Source: VXNE01 sp963664635 (GTDB lineage: Bacteria > Pseudomonadota > Gammaproteobacteria > Pseudomonadales > Azotimanducaceae). Taken from it: a stretch of 64,000 bases of DNA. Below the pieces are notes generated by a model. That model saw only the letters and a list, made by a program, of their open reading frames with translations, searched no databases and was not told the origin of the DNA. Of this stretch, positions 33,453-42,527 are shown in pieces (position 1 is the first letter of the stretch; every line of letters begins with the position of its first letter). The stretch is from contig OY761542.1 in assembly GCA_963664635.1 (NCBI GenBank), positions 3,038,001 through 3,102,000 of the forward strand, given 5' to 3'. A program made the translations under genes and the position numbers.

Positions 33453-35885
33453 CTACCGAGTAGTCATAAAAAGGGCTGGACAATGGGCCTGTCGTCCTGT
33501 ACACCTGCGCCACCATGGCCCAGTCCCAGATCAGCCGCACGCTGCGCGACGAGGCGGCACGTTTGCGGATCGTCGCTATTCTGTCGCAGGAGCGGTTCGA
33601 CAGCCGGCGGGCCTTTGCCCGCAGGATCTGCGGGGAGTTCTCCTTCGTCGACACGCGCGGCCGTCTGCAGCTTGCGGGCTGCATGAAGGCGCTGGCGACG
33701 CTGGCTCGGGCGTCGCCGGAGATTGTCCTGCCGGCACCACGGGCAGCGGTGGCGAACAGGCCGCGCCAGCTTGAGGCCGCGGTTGACGAGCCGGTCGATG
33801 TTCCACGACACCCGGCCCGGATCCGGGATCTCGATATCCGGATGGTGACGCAGCGCTGTGAGCGTGAAGTGTGGAACACGCTGATGGCGCACGAACATCC
33901 CCATGGCATGACGACCTTTGCCGGTTGTCAGGTGCGCTACCTCGTGGGCTCGGCCCATGGCTGGCTGGGTTGCGTCGGGTTCTCTGCCGCGGCCCTGCGG
34001 GTGTCGGCGCGTGATCACTGGATGGCGTGGAGCGATGCAGTGCGCCGTGACCACCTGCACCGGGTTGTTTGCCTGAGCCGCTTCCTGATCCGTCCTTCGG
34101 TTTTCTGTGCGCACCTGGCGAGCCATGTGCTGGGGCGGGTGCTGCGGCGTCTGCCGCGGGACTTCGAGGCCCGCTACGGCTATCGTCCCTGGCTGGTGGA
34201 GAGCTTTGCCGATGCCGGTGTGGCGGGCACCTGTCTGAGAGCGGCCAACTTCCTCATGGTCGGCCGCACCGCGGGGCGGGGCCGTCAGGATGCGAGGAAG
34301 CAGCGTGGGCAGACGGTCAAGACGGTGTTCATGTACGCCCTGGCAGCGGACTGGCGTCGCCGGCTCGGGGTCGAGTGGGTTGATCATGCCCCGGTGCTGG
34401 AGCCGGGAGCGGGCCTGAACGCGGCCGCGTGGGCCGCCAACGAGTTTGGAGGAGCGCCGTTGGGTGACAAGCGACTGTCGGCACGTCTGGTGAAGAGCGC
34501 GGGTCTTCTGGCGTCCTACCCGGGAGGGAAGATCAACGCCAGCAGCGCCAGTGGCGGCAAGGAGATCACCGGGTTCTACCGTCTGATCGAGGCGCCCGCG
34601 GAGTCGGACGTCACGGTTCCGGCGATTCTTGCGCCGCACCGGGAGCGCAGCGTGCAGCGGATCCGTGGTCAGACCACGGTGCTGGCGCTGCGGGACGGCA
34701 CCGATCTGAGCTTCTCGACGCGCCCCGGCTGCGACGGCCTGGAGGTCATCGGCAAGAACCAGACCGGCGCGAAGAGCCTGGGGTTGTCGCTGCATGCGAC
34801 CCTGGCCGTGACCGGGACCGGTCTGCCGCTTGGGGTGCTGGACCTGAACTTCGATCAGGAGGTGTCCCGGGAGGGGACACGGCGTCAGACACGGCGCTGG
34901 CTTGACGGGTTCGGCGATGTGGCGCGGGCGGCACGGGAGGTCACGGGCAAGACCAGGATCATCTATGTCTGCGACCGGGAGGCGGACCGCTTCGAGCTGT
35001 TCGATCAGCAGCGCCGCCATCCACGGGTGGAGTTGCTGGTCCGTGCCACGCACGACCGGGTTCTGGGACCATCGAAGCTCTTTGCCGTCATGCGCGGTGG
35101 CGAGCCCGATGGCCTGATCGATGTCGAGATCGACGGACTCACGGCACGGCCCAAGTCCTCCAGGAAGAAGGCGCGTCCGGCACGCCGCAAGCGCCTGGCC
35201 ACCTGTGACCTGCGGTTCCGCCGCGTCACCCTGCCGGCGACACAGACCATGAAAGGGCGCGCACCGATGACGGTCTGGGCGGTCCACATCGTGGAACGCC
35301 ACCCACCCGAAGACGAGGACCCCGTCCAGTGGTTCCTGCTGACCACGTGTCAGGTCGAGACACCGTCACAGGCCGCCGACATCGTCGGCTTCTACCTCCA
35401 GAGATGGCGCATCGAGGACTTCTTCCGGGTGCTCAAATCAGGCTGCGGGGTGGAGCACCTGCTGTTCCGCACGGCAGACAGATTGCGGCGGGCCATCGCC
35501 ATCAATGCCGTCATCGCCTGGCGCATCATGGTCATGACGCTGCTCGGACGCCAGGTGCCCGACTGCGAACCGCAACTGATGTTCACCGACCACGAACTCG
35601 CCTTCCTGCGCGACTATGCCCACCAGCACGGCCTGTCGGCACCGGAAGGACTCGGCGATGCCGTACGCCTGGTGGCCCACCTCGGCGGCTATCGCAACCG
35701 CAAGCACGATCCCGACCCCGGTCATCAGGTCATGTGGCATGGGCAGACCCGTCTCACCAGTGCCTCGCTGGGCCACCAAATCGGGCTCCAGACCGGCTTC
35801 GAAACCGGGTTCAAGGAAGGCCGCAAACACGCCCTGAGGCAGAAAACCTAACCCGTTGCCACGTCAATATGTGACTACTCGGTAG
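33453..35885 (+). mobile_element. IS4-type insertion sequence with DUF4338-fused transposase
   Basis: The element has 14-bp terminal inverted repeats: CTACCGAGTAGTCA at 33453-33466 and its complement at 35872-35885. It is flanked by an 8-bp target duplication CGCTAGCC (33445-33452 and 35886-35893). It carries one transposase gene. It is inserted two bases inside the left end of an IS1380 element, so it arrived second. Both ends and the gene are intact, so it may be active. Confidence 0.88.
33515..35851 (+). CDS. Fusion transposase: DUF4338 (DruA-like) plus IS4 DDE domain
   Basis: A 778-residue protein in two parts. Residues about 1-290 are DUF4338: LVGSAHGWLGCVGFSAAALR, RRDHLHRVVCLSRFLIRP, VLGRVLRRLPRDFEARYGYR and GRTAGRGRQDARKQRG. 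Residues about 300-778 are a Tn5/IS4-type DDE transposase: EFGGAPLGDKRLSARLV (DNA-binding), TVLALRDGTDLSF with the first Asp, IYVCDREADRF with the second, and the YREK-like YLQRWRIEDFFRVLKSGCG with the Glu. DUF4338 is also the core of DruA in Druantia defence; here it is part of a transposase and probably helps DNA recognition. The start at 33515 lies 62 nt inside the element. Confidence 0.88.
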   Translation: MAQSQISRTLRDEAARLRIVAILSQERFDSRRAFARRICGEFSFVDTRGRLQLAGCMKALATLARASPEIVLPAPRAAVANRPRQLEAAVDEPVDVPRHPARIRDLDIRMVTQRCEREVWNTLMAHEHPHGMTTFAGCQVRYLVGSAHGWLGCVGFSAAALRVSARDHWMAWSDAVRRDHLHRVVCLSRFLIRPSVFCAHLASHVLGRVLRRLPRDFEARYGYRPWLVESFADAGVAGTCLRAANFLMVGRTAGRGRQDARKQRGQTVKTVFMYALAADWRRRLGVEWVDHAPVLEPGAGLNAAAWAANEFGGAPLGDKRLSARLVKSAGLLASYPGGKINASSASGGKEITGFYRLIEAPAESDVTVPAILAPHRERSVQRIRGQTTVLALRDGTDLSFSTRPGCDGLEVIGKNQTGAKSLGLSLHATLAVTGTGLPLGVLDLNFDQEVSREGTRRQTRRWLDGFGDVARAAREVTGKTRIIYVCDREADRFELFDQQRRHPRVELLVRATHDRVLGPSKLFAVMRGGEPDGLIDVEIDGLTARPKSSRKKARPARRKRLATCDLRFRRVTLPATQTMKGRAPMTVWAVHIVERHPPEDEDPVQWFLLTTCQVETPSQAADIVGFYLQRWRIEDFFRVLKSGCGVEHLLFRTADRLRRAIAINAVIAWRIMVMTLLGRQVPDCEPQLMFTDHELAFLRDYAHQHGLSAPEGLGDAVRLVAHLGGYRNRKHDPDPGHQVMWHGQTRLTSASLGHQIGLQTGFETGFKEGRKHALRQKT

Positions 35886-35887
35886 CG

Positions 35888-37646
35888 CTAGCCCGGATTT
35901 CTCACCACTGAGCCGAGAGGCGTCGGAACGGTGTGCGATGTTGATTGCCAGCGGGCCGAGGTCGTGGTTTGGGTGCCGGATCGGCCTGGGTGGGGGCTGG
36001 TGGGGCGTGAATCAGTCGTGGGAGACGGGGAAACAAGCAGTTTTGGTGCGCCAATCGGGCCACGCCAACGTTTGCGTGCAAGTGGAAGCCGCGGCGAAAC
36101 GCCGTTGTGGTTCGAGGAGCGGGAGAAGCGCCGCGGGGCGACGCTAGTGCGGTGGCGAGAGGGCGTGCAGGTTGCCGAGCACCTGGCGGAACAGTGCCGC
36201 GCGTGGCCAGGACTCGCTGAACGACAGCTTGATGCGTCGCGCGCCGACGCATACGCGCACGCCGACCTTGAGCAGCTTGTTGCGGATCGTGCCGCACTGC
36301 GCCTTCGCCAGACGCGTTCCGGCCAGCCCCACGCGCCGCAGGGTCTGCATCATGACGTAGGCGAACGAGTGCGGCAGCAGACGCAACTGGTTGGCGCGCA
36401 GCGTCGCCGTGCTGGTGCGGTCGGCGAACAGGTCCAACTGCTGTTCCTTGATCCGGTTCTCCATGTCGCCGCGCGCGCAGTACAGGTCCTCGTACAAGGC
36501 CCGCTCGGACAACGCCGCGATGTTCGTCACCACGAAGCGCGGGTTGGGACCCAGTTGCGAGTGCTCCACGCGCGCCACCACGCGCCGCCGTCGCGACCAA
36601 CCGCGCGCGGCGTAGCGCAACTCGTCGTAACGGCGCGTCGTCTCGCCGGTCGTCGCCGCCATGACCCACGTCTCGTACAGCGTCGCCGCCACCATGCGGT
36701 TCAGGACGGCGTTCTTCGGCAGCCCGAACACGTACGACACCCCCGACGCCTCGCACCACGCCATCAGCGACTCGCGGCAGAAGCCGCCGTCACCGCGCAC
36801 CACGATGCTCGTGTCCGGCCAGCGCGCGCGCAGCCGCGTCGCGATCCGCCGCACCTCGTCGAGCACGCCCGCCGCGTCCCCACCCGACGCCTCGCGCAGA
36901 CGCGCGCACAACAGGTGCTCGCCGCAGAACACGTACAACGGCAGGTAACGGTAGCAGTCGTGGTGACCGTGGAAGAAGCGGCCTTCCTGGTTGCCGTGCA
37001 GCGGATCGTCCGTCGCGTCGATGTCCAGCACGATCTCCGCCGGGGGCGTCTCGTGCGCCTCGACGAACAACTCCAACAACAACGCGTCCATCGCCGCGGT
37101 GTCCGCCACGACCTTCTTGTAGCGATCCGCCGCGGCGGCTTCCAACACCGACAGCTCCAGACGGTTCAGCGTGCTCTTGCCGGCCAGCGGCCGCCCGCGA
37201 TCCGCCGCCCGACGGCGCCCCGCGCCGGTCACGTCCGCACACTCGCACAACAGCGCCATCAGACGGTCGCGGCGCAACTCGTCGTGATCGTTGAGATCCT
37301 CGTAACCCAGGCAGATGCCCATGACGCGCTGCTTCACCAGCGTCTCGACATCGTGCTCCACGCGGCCCGCCGCGCGATGATCGGTGAAACAGCCAGCCAG
37401 CCGCTTCAGAATGCCGGCGCGATCCTCCAACTCCCGCAGCGCCAGCGCGCCGCCGTCCGACGACAGCTCCTCGCCGTCGAACGCACCCACCACCCTGCGT
37501 CTCCCAAGACCTCCAAACGCCAGTTGTTCCGCGTTACACTCCATTCCCATGAGGTCGTGCTCCTTGTCCCGTAAGTGCTTGTCGCAACTGCATTTTACGG
37601 CACGGGCACGACCTCAGCTACCACCTTGGTGAGAAATCCGGGCTAG
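35888..37646 (-). mobile_element. IS1380-family insertion sequence
   Basis: CTAGCCCGGATTTCTCACCA at 35888-35907 and its exact complement at 37627-37646 are the ends. CTAG is probably the 4-bp target duplication, so the element proper begins CCCGG. Its extreme left two bases and the outer target copy (33447-33452) were separated from it by the later IS4-type insertion. It carries one intact transposase gene reading leftward. Confidence 0.85.
36144..37550 (-). CDS. IS1380-family transposase
   Basis: A 468-residue DDE transposase. The signature blocks are ILKRLAGCFTDHRAAGRVEH, IVLDIDATDDPLHGNQEGRF (first Asp pair), YRYLPLYVFCGEHLL, SIVVRGDGGFCRESLMAWCE (second Asp) and CARGDMENRIKEQQLDLFAD (Glu). 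It cuts and pastes the element at CTAG-type targets. The gene starts MGMECNAEQL with a second ATG two codons later. The coding region fills most of the element and shows no frameshift, so the transposase should be functional. Confidence 0.92.
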   Translation of the reverse strand: MGMECNAEQLAFGGLGRRRVVGAFDGEELSSDGGALALRELEDRAGILKRLAGCFTDHRAAGRVEHDVETLVKQRVMGICLGYEDLNDHDELRRDRLMALLCECADVTGAGRRRAADRGRPLAGKSTLNRLELSVLEAAAADRYKKVVADTAAMDALLLELFVEAHETPPAEIVLDIDATDDPLHGNQEGRFFHGHHDCYRYLPLYVFCGEHLLCARLREASGGDAAGVLDEVRRIATRLRARWPDTSIVVRGDGGFCRESLMAWCEASGVSYVFGLPKNAVLNRMVAATLYETWVMAATTGETTRRYDELRYAARGWSRRRRVVARVEHSQLGPNPRFVVTNIAALSERALYEDLYCARGDMENRIKEQQLDLFADRTSTATLRANQLRLLPHSFAYVMMQTLRRVGLAGTRLAKAQCGTIRNKLLKVGVRVCVGARRIKLSFSESWPRAALFRQVLGNLHALSPPH

Positions 37647-37666
37647 AGCCACATGAAGGACCCACA

Positions 37667-38602
37667 ATGAGCGAGGCAGTCCAGACCGCCGACGACAAAT
37701 CCGTCACCCAGGCCGCGAAGCGTTTCCTGGAGGGGGCGGCGGACCATCTGAAACCCCTGATCGAGAGCGTGGAGAAGAGCAAGGGCCTGCTGGGGCCCCT
37801 CGACGTGGCCGATCACCTCCAGGCACGCATCGAAGAGCTGGGTCTGACGGAGTCGCTCGCCCACTTCCGCGAGCATGGCTACACCGTGATCGAGGACGTG
37901 GCATCCCACGAGGAGATGGACGAGCTGCGCGAGGCCATTCACAGCTTCTCCAACGAGATCCCCGGCGTCGGCCAGCGCGGCGCCCCGTACCTGCTGGGCC
38001 GTCACCCCGCCATTGACCGGATCGCCACGAATCCCAAGATCCTCGCGCTTGCGGAAGTGAGCGTCGGCAACGGCTTTCGCGGCAGCCAGTTCGCGGGCTC
38101 CATCAAGTACAAGAGCGACGACGATACCGGCGGTGTGCACGCCGACCAGAACTGGCTACCGGCGCCATTCCCCGAGCACAACTGCGTCATCACCTTCTGC
38201 ATTCCCTGCGAGGGCATGACGGCCGAAGGCGGCGCGACCCGCGTCGTGCCGGGCTCGAGCGGCTTGCGGCGCCACCCGACCCCGGAGGAAGCGCGCTCGG
38301 AGACCGTCCCCATCGAGGTGGAGAAAGGCGGCCTCGCGGTCTGGGACGGCTCGACCTGGCACGGCACCGGTCGGCGGACCATCGACGGCACGCGGACCGT
38401 GCTGCACGCCACGTATCAGCGGCTCTATACCCAGCCGATCGACGATTACACGTATCTGCTCGAGGACGAGGAGTACATGGCCTCCGCGCCTGAAGCGATG
38501 CGCCAACTGCTCGGCGCGGACCTGTTCTTCGGCACCGCGAAGCCCGGCAGCATGGTCAACATGACGAGGTTCGGCGAGGCGACGATCCGTTCGAAGCTGT
38601 AG
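37667..38602 (+). CDS. Phytanoyl-CoA dioxygenase (PhyH) family protein
   Basis: A 311-residue Fe(II)/2-oxoglutarate dioxygenase: His158-Ala-Asp160 (GGVHADQNW) and His232 (GSTWHGTGRR), with the Arg pair after it. It is the closest relative of the PhyH at 2957, sharing TRxVPGS, LHATYQRLYTQPIDDYTYLL and GADLFFG. An AAGGA lies 9 nt before the ATG. The IS1380 element ends 20 nt before the start codon, so the gene has been cut off from the promoter candidate at 33415. It either uses a new promoter or is silent. The coding frame is intact. A strong hairpin follows its stop. Confidence 0.9.
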   Translation: MSEAVQTADDKSVTQAAKRFLEGAADHLKPLIESVEKSKGLLGPLDVADHLQARIEELGLTESLAHFREHGYTVIEDVASHEEMDELREAIHSFSNEIPGVGQRGAPYLLGRHPAIDRIATNPKILALAEVSVGNGFRGSQFAGSIKYKSDDDTGGVHADQNWLPAPFPEHNCVITFCIPCEGMTAEGGATRVVPGSSGLRRHPTPEEARSETVPIEVEKGGLAVWDGSTWHGTGRRTIDGTRTVLHATYQRLYTQPIDDYTYLLEDEEYMASAPEAMRQLLGADLFFGTAKPGSMVNMTRFGEATIRSKL

Positions 38603-38607
38603 CGACC

Positions 38608-38642
38608 GGGCCTGCGCGTCGACCTGACCGGCGCGCAGGCCC
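38608..38642. terminator. Terminator-like hairpin between convergent genes
   Basis: GGGCCTGCGCG and CGCGCAGGCCC form an 11-bp perfect stem around a 13-nt loop, just after the phyH stop and before the end of the convergent transporter gene. There is no T-run. Confidence 0.5.
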
Positions 38643-38662
38643 TCGCTCGAACCGACCTCCCT

Positions 38663-40111
38663 TCAGGCGGCGCCCGCCCGGCGGCGAGCCAGCACCCGCA
38701 GGATTTCGCTGTGCCGCTGCCGCGTGAGCCGGTAGCGCGAGAAGCACCAGACCGAGACGAACCCGAAGCCGGCGACCATTGGGCCGTACACCACGCCGAG
38801 ATCGACGATCGTCCCGGCGGGAATGTCCGCCGCCGTCTCGATGTGCGCCCCACGGGGCCAGGAGATCAGGTCGAGCGCCACGCCCGCCACGATGGCGCCG
38901 ATACCGGAACTCGCCTTGCCGGCGAAATAGGTCGATGCGAAGAACATCCCCTCCTGGCGTTTCCCGGAGTCGTACTCCTGCTCGTCCACGACGTCGGCGA
39001 CCATCGACCCGAAACCGACGTCCGCCTGGGCCACGCAAACTCCCTGGACCACCTGCATGCCGACCAGCAGCGGGAGCAGCACGGCATCGCCATTCTCCGG
39101 GAAGTAGCCGAGCAGCCGCAGCGCGACCGGCAGCGTCTGCCAGAACGCCCAGCCGAGCGTGCCTACGATGAGTCCCGCCCGCTTGCTCCATCTTTCGAAC
39201 ACGGCCGGTGCCAGGAACGCCCCCAGCATCGCGCCGACAGGCGCGCCAACCACCACCAGCATCGTCCCGGCGGCGCCGACCTCCCAGAAGTAGTTGAGCA
39301 TGTACAGGGCCAGGGCCGCGTTGACGCCGCCCACCGCGTAGATGCTCAACATCCCGCCGAACAGCCAGCGGAAGGACAGGTTCCGCAGCGAGTCGAGCAG
39401 GTCGCGGAACACCCGCACGAGGGCGCCGATCACGGTCGCGCGCGCACCTTCCGGGTCCCCCGGCGATGACTGAACGCCCGAGCGCGTGCCCCAGGCCGTC
39501 CAGAAGATCGCACCCCCCATGAGCACCGCCAGCAGCAACCCGAACCCCGGGTAGGCGGCCGCGTTGAGCTGGCCGTTCGCGAACTCGGGGGTGGGCGCGA
39601 AGAACAGGCCGAAGCCGAGGACGACACAGCCCACGATCCCGCCGTACACGAAGAACACGCGGTACGCCACCAGCGCGGAGCGTTGACCATGGTCCTCCGT
39701 CATTTCGGCGCCGAGCGCCAGGTGTGGAATGTTGAACAGGGTCATCGACGTGCGCGCGACGTTCGCGAAAACCATCAGCCACAGGAACAGGCCGAACTCG
39801 GAATCCACGAGCGGGTAGAACAGGAAGTAGAACGAGACCACCAGCGGCAGGATCGACGCGTACATGAAGGGATGGCGCCGCCCGAGGCGCGAACGCCAAT
39901 GGTCCGAAAACGAACCGATCAGCGGGTCCGATACGCCATCCAGGAGGACCGAGGCCCCGACGGCCAATCCGGCGAGCGTTCCGGGCAGCCCCAGCACTTG
40001 GTTGTAGTAAAACAGCAGGAACAGGGCCAGGGACATGTTCATGGCCCCGGTGGCGAGTTGCCCGACGCCGAACGCCAGCTTGAGCCGGAACGGCAGCGCT
40101 CCGGCGCTCAT
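38663..40111 (-). CDS. GPH-family (glycoside/pentoside/hexuronide:cation) MFS transporter
   Basis: A 482-residue, 12-helix inner-membrane transporter. The start KLAFGVGQLATGAMNMSLALFLLFYYNQVLG and the loop SDPLIGSFSDHWRSRLGRRHPFM are diagnostic of the GPH/MelB group, as is the late VADVVDEQEYDSGKRQEGMFF. It imports a sugar or small organic compound with Na+ or H+; the substrate is unknown. It lies downstream of and in the same direction as the enoyl-CoA hydratase and SDR genes (gaps of 34 nt and 1 nt), which suggests uptake plus breakdown of one compound. The start is the ATG at 40111; an open frame further upstream looks non-coding. Confidence 0.88.
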   Translation of the reverse strand: MSAGALPFRLKLAFGVGQLATGAMNMSLALFLLFYYNQVLGLPGTLAGLAVGASVLLDGVSDPLIGSFSDHWRSRLGRRHPFMYASILPLVVSFYFLFYPLVDSEFGLFLWLMVFANVARTSMTLFNIPHLALGAEMTEDHGQRSALVAYRVFFVYGGIVGCVVLGFGLFFAPTPEFANGQLNAAAYPGFGLLLAVLMGGAIFWTAWGTRSGVQSSPGDPEGARATVIGALVRVFRDLLDSLRNLSFRWLFGGMLSIYAVGGVNAALALYMLNYFWEVGAAGTMLVVVGAPVGAMLGAFLAPAVFERWSKRAGLIVGTLGWAFWQTLPVALRLLGYFPENGDAVLLPLLVGMQVVQGVCVAQADVGFGSMVADVVDEQEYDSGKRQEGMFFASTYFAGKASSGIGAIVAGVALDLISWPRGAHIETAADIPAGTIVDLGVVYGPMVAGFGFVSVWCFSRYRLTRQRHSEILRVLARRRAGAA

Positions 40112-40145
40112 GGCGGCGCGGCCCGCCGGTCGCGCCGGCGGAATC

Positions 40146-40955
40146 TCACACCGGCGAGCCCTTCGGGAACACGGGATCGCGTTTCTCCCGCAGCGCCTGG
40201 AGCCCCTCCCTGGCTTCCGGCCCGACGAAACCCAGCATCTCCAGCGCGGTCGATGCGTCGAAGGTCGGACCCGCCATGCGCAGCCAGTTGTTGAGCGCGT
40301 ATTTGGTCCAGCGGATGGCGCTCGGCGCGCCGTTGGCCAGCTTCCGCGCGACCTCCATCGCCTTCCCGGCGAGTTCCGCATCGTCCACGCAGAGCGAGAT
40401 GAGGCCGATGCGCTCGGCTTCCTCCGCGGGCAGGCGGTCGCACGTCAGCAGGTAGTACTTGGCCTTCGCCATGCCACACAGGAGCGGCCAGACGATCGCG
40501 GCGTGGTCGCCCGCCGCGACTCCAAGCCGCGTGTGTCCGTCGGTAATGAAGACGGACCTGGCGGCGATGGAGATGTCGCAGAGCAGCGCCGCGACAAGGC
40601 CGGCGCCCACCGCGGGACCGTTGATGGCCGAGATCGTGGGCTTGCCGCAGTTGATGAGGTTGTAGACCAGGTCCCGCGCTTCCTTCCAGGTCGTCACGAG
40701 CGCGGCGTGGTCCTCCATGTTGCGCTCGATCATGTCGAAGTCGCCGCCGGCCGAGAACGCCCGTCCGTCGCCGGTGAGCACAACGCAGTCGATGTCGGGG
40801 TCGTCATCGACCTCGCGCCAGACGTAGGTCAGCTCGCGGTGCCCGATCGCGTCCAGGGCGTTGAAACGCTCGGGCCGGGAGATCGTGATGCGCAGGATCC
40901 GCTCGTCCGGATAGTCGAACTTCAACCGCTGGTAGCCCTGGTAGCGATCGGCCAT
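40146..40955 (-). CDS. Enoyl-CoA hydratase/isomerase family protein
   Basis: A 269-residue crotonase-fold enzyme. The oxyanion-hole and substrate blocks are RPERFNALDAIGHRELTYVW, GDGRAFSAGGDFDMIE, CGKPTISAINGPAVGAGLVAALLCDISIAA and THTRLGVAAGDHAA-like THTR region (DGHTRLGVAAGD). It hydrates or isomerises an enoyl-CoA; the exact acyl group is not known. The ATG follows GGAGGGGCAG. It lies 1 nt after the SDR stop, so the two are translated together, and the GPH transporter follows. The context suggests a small catabolic operon. Confidence 0.85.
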   Translation of the reverse strand: MADRYQGYQRLKFDYPDERILRITISRPERFNALDAIGHRELTYVWREVDDDPDIDCVVLTGDGRAFSAGGDFDMIERNMEDHAALVTTWKEARDLVYNLINCGKPTISAINGPAVGAGLVAALLCDISIAARSVFITDGHTRLGVAAGDHAAIVWPLLCGMAKAKYYLLTCDRLPAEEAERIGLISLCVDDAELAGKAMEVARKLANGAPSAIRWTKYALNNWLRMAGPTFDASTALEMLGFVGPEAREGLQALREKRDPVFPKGSPV

Positions 40956-40956
40956 C

Positions 40957-41769
40957 TCACTGCCCCTCCGCCATCCTGCGCTGCAGCCGGCGCATGCCGT
41001 GCAGCCAGCGTTCCGGGTCGTTGGTCTTGCGTTCCATCCAGGTCTGGGCGATCGGGTCGGTGAGAATGAGGAAACGCTCATCGTGCACGGCATCGAGGAC
41101 CTGCCGCGCAACCTCTTCGGGCTCCTTGATCGGCCCGACGGCGGGGTTCGGGATGGCGGCGGCCGGAGCGCTCCCCGTCCCAGCCGGCGCCGGCCGCGAA
41201 ACGCCGGCCAGCATCGGAGTGTTGACGCCCAGCGGCGCGAGCAGGGATACCCGGATGCCGCGGTCGTGGTAGGCGATGGCCATCCACTCGGCCAGCCCCA
41301 CCACCGCGTGTTTCGTCACCGCGTAGGTGGCGTTGCCCTGCGATGTCAGGATGCCGGCCATGGACGCCGTGTGCAGGAGGTAGCCCGAGCCGCGTTCGAG
41401 CATGCCGGGCAGCACCGCCCGGATGGCGAACAGATGCGCCATCAGGTTGATCTGCCACTGGTCGTTCCAGACCTCGACCGGCGTCGTCAGCGGGTCTCCG
41501 CCGGTCGCGACGGCCGCGTTCGAGAAGAACACGTCGATCGGCCCGAGGCGCTCCTCGGTCTCCGCCACGAGCGCGTTCACCTCGGCTTCCTGGCCGACGT
41601 CGCAGCGCACCGCGAGGCCGCCGACCTCCGCGGCGACCGCCTCCGCCAGGTCCATCTGTACATCGGCAACGACCACCTGTGCCCCCGCCCTCGCGAACGC
41701 CCGCGAGCATGCCGCGCCGATGCCGCTCGCCCCGCCGGTGATCACCACCGTCCTGTCCCGCAGTTCCAC
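40957..41769 (-). CDS. SDR family oxidoreductase
   Basis: A 270-residue short-chain dehydrogenase. The cofactor motif TGGASGIGAACSRAFARAG is near the N-terminus, followed by FFSNAAVATGG (NAG-like), LLHTASMAGILTSQGNATY with the catalytic Ser, and YAVTKHAVVGL with Tyr and Lys. An Asp after strand 2 (VVADVQMD) suggests NAD preference. The start is a GTG with GGGAGG upstream. It is the first gene of the SDR-hydratase-transporter unit. The SDR reaction is probably oxidation of a hydroxyl group on the same substrate chain, which is inference. Confidence 0.85.
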   Translation of the reverse strand: MELRDRTVVITGGASGIGAACSRAFARAGAQVVVADVQMDLAEAVAAEVGGLAVRCDVGQEAEVNALVAETEERLGPIDVFFSNAAVATGGDPLTTPVEVWNDQWQINLMAHLFAIRAVLPGMLERGSGYLLHTASMAGILTSQGNATYAVTKHAVVGLAEWMAIAYHDRGIRVSLLAPLGVNTPMLAGVSRPAPAGTGSAPAAAIPNPAVGPIKEPEEVARQVLDAVHDERFLILTDPIAQTWMERKTNDPERWLHGMRRLQRRMAEGQ

Positions 41770-41915
41770 TGTGTGCCTCCCGCTCCGTGGATTTCGGCAA
41801 ATATACGCGTTCGGCGGCGCGTGCGGTCCGTTGCCGCAGTGCTCCCGTCCGCACGACGCCGGCCGCCGGTTCCCAGCCGGTGCGGCGCCGGGTCCGGGAC
41901 GCCCCGATGGAGAAC

Positions 41916-41936
41916 GGGCCGCCACGAGGGCGGCCC
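41916..41936. repeat. REP-like hairpin
   Basis: GGGCCGCC-ACGAG-GGCGGCCC, followed by CCTACA. The same plan (GC stem, short loop, then CCCCTACA) recurs at 46459 and, inverted, at 53984. Confidence 0.65.
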
Positions 41937-41954
41937 CTACATTAGACTGCGGTC

Positions 41955-42527
41955 ATGGGAAACGGCACGTTCGCACCGAGGGCACTGGCCCTGCTCGCCA
42001 GCTTGGGCCTGATCTGGGCAGTGTCCCTGTATGCCCTCTGGGACCAGCGCGTGCTCTATGACCTGGCGCTCCTGCCCCGCCGGGTCGACGGTCTGCCCGG
42101 CGTGATCGGGATGCCGTTCGTACACCGGTCATGGGGCCACCTGCTGGCCAACTCCGGTCCCCTGCTGGTGCTCGGGTCGCTGGTCCTGTTCCGGGGCGTC
42201 CGCTACTACCTCGCCGTGACGGCCGGCATCATCCTGGTCGGGGGCATCGGGGTGTGGCTGCTCGGCCGCGAGGCGGCCCACATCGGCGCGAGCGGCCTCG
42301 TGTTCGGCCTCGCGGCGTTCCTCGTCGTACGCGGGCTGTACGAGCGCCGGCCCGGGTCGACCGTCATGGCCCTGCTCGTGTTCGTCTTCTACGGCGGCCT
42401 CATCTGGGGCATCGTGCCGCAGGGCGACGGGACATCCTGGGAAGCGCACCTGTTCGGGCTCCTCGCCGGCATGGCCGTGGCACGCACCGCCGTCGTTCTC
42501 GAGCGCCCCTCCGAGCCCAACCCGTGA
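41955..42527 (+). CDS. Rhomboid family intramembrane serine protease
   Basis: A 190-residue protein with about six hydrophobic segments. The catalytic Ser113 is in HIGASGLVFG and the catalytic His165 in SWEAHLFGLL; the VHRSWGHLLANS block (loop 1 and helix 2) is also present. Rhomboids cleave transmembrane helices of substrate proteins in the inner membrane. It starts 18 nt after the REP hairpin. Its stop overlaps the start of the site-2 protease gene (GTGA), making a two-gene unit of intramembrane proteases. Substrates are unknown. Confidence 0.88.
   Translation: MGNGTFAPRALALLASLGLIWAVSLYALWDQRVLYDLALLPRRVDGLPGVIGMPFVHRSWGHLLANSGPLLVLGSLVLFRGVRYYLAVTAGIILVGGIGVWLLGREAAHIGASGLVFGLAAFLVVRGLYERRPGSTVMALLVFVFYGGLIWGIVPQGDGTSWEAHLFGLLAGMAVARTAVVLERPSEPNP

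Noticed and set aside
35931..37574. Open frame opposite the IS1380 transposase
   Set aside because: The minus strand encodes an unmistakable transposase with all catalytic blocks; this frame is its shadow.
33445..37646. Composite transposon carrying cargo
   Set aside because: The two elements belong to different families and are nested, with no gene between matching ends.
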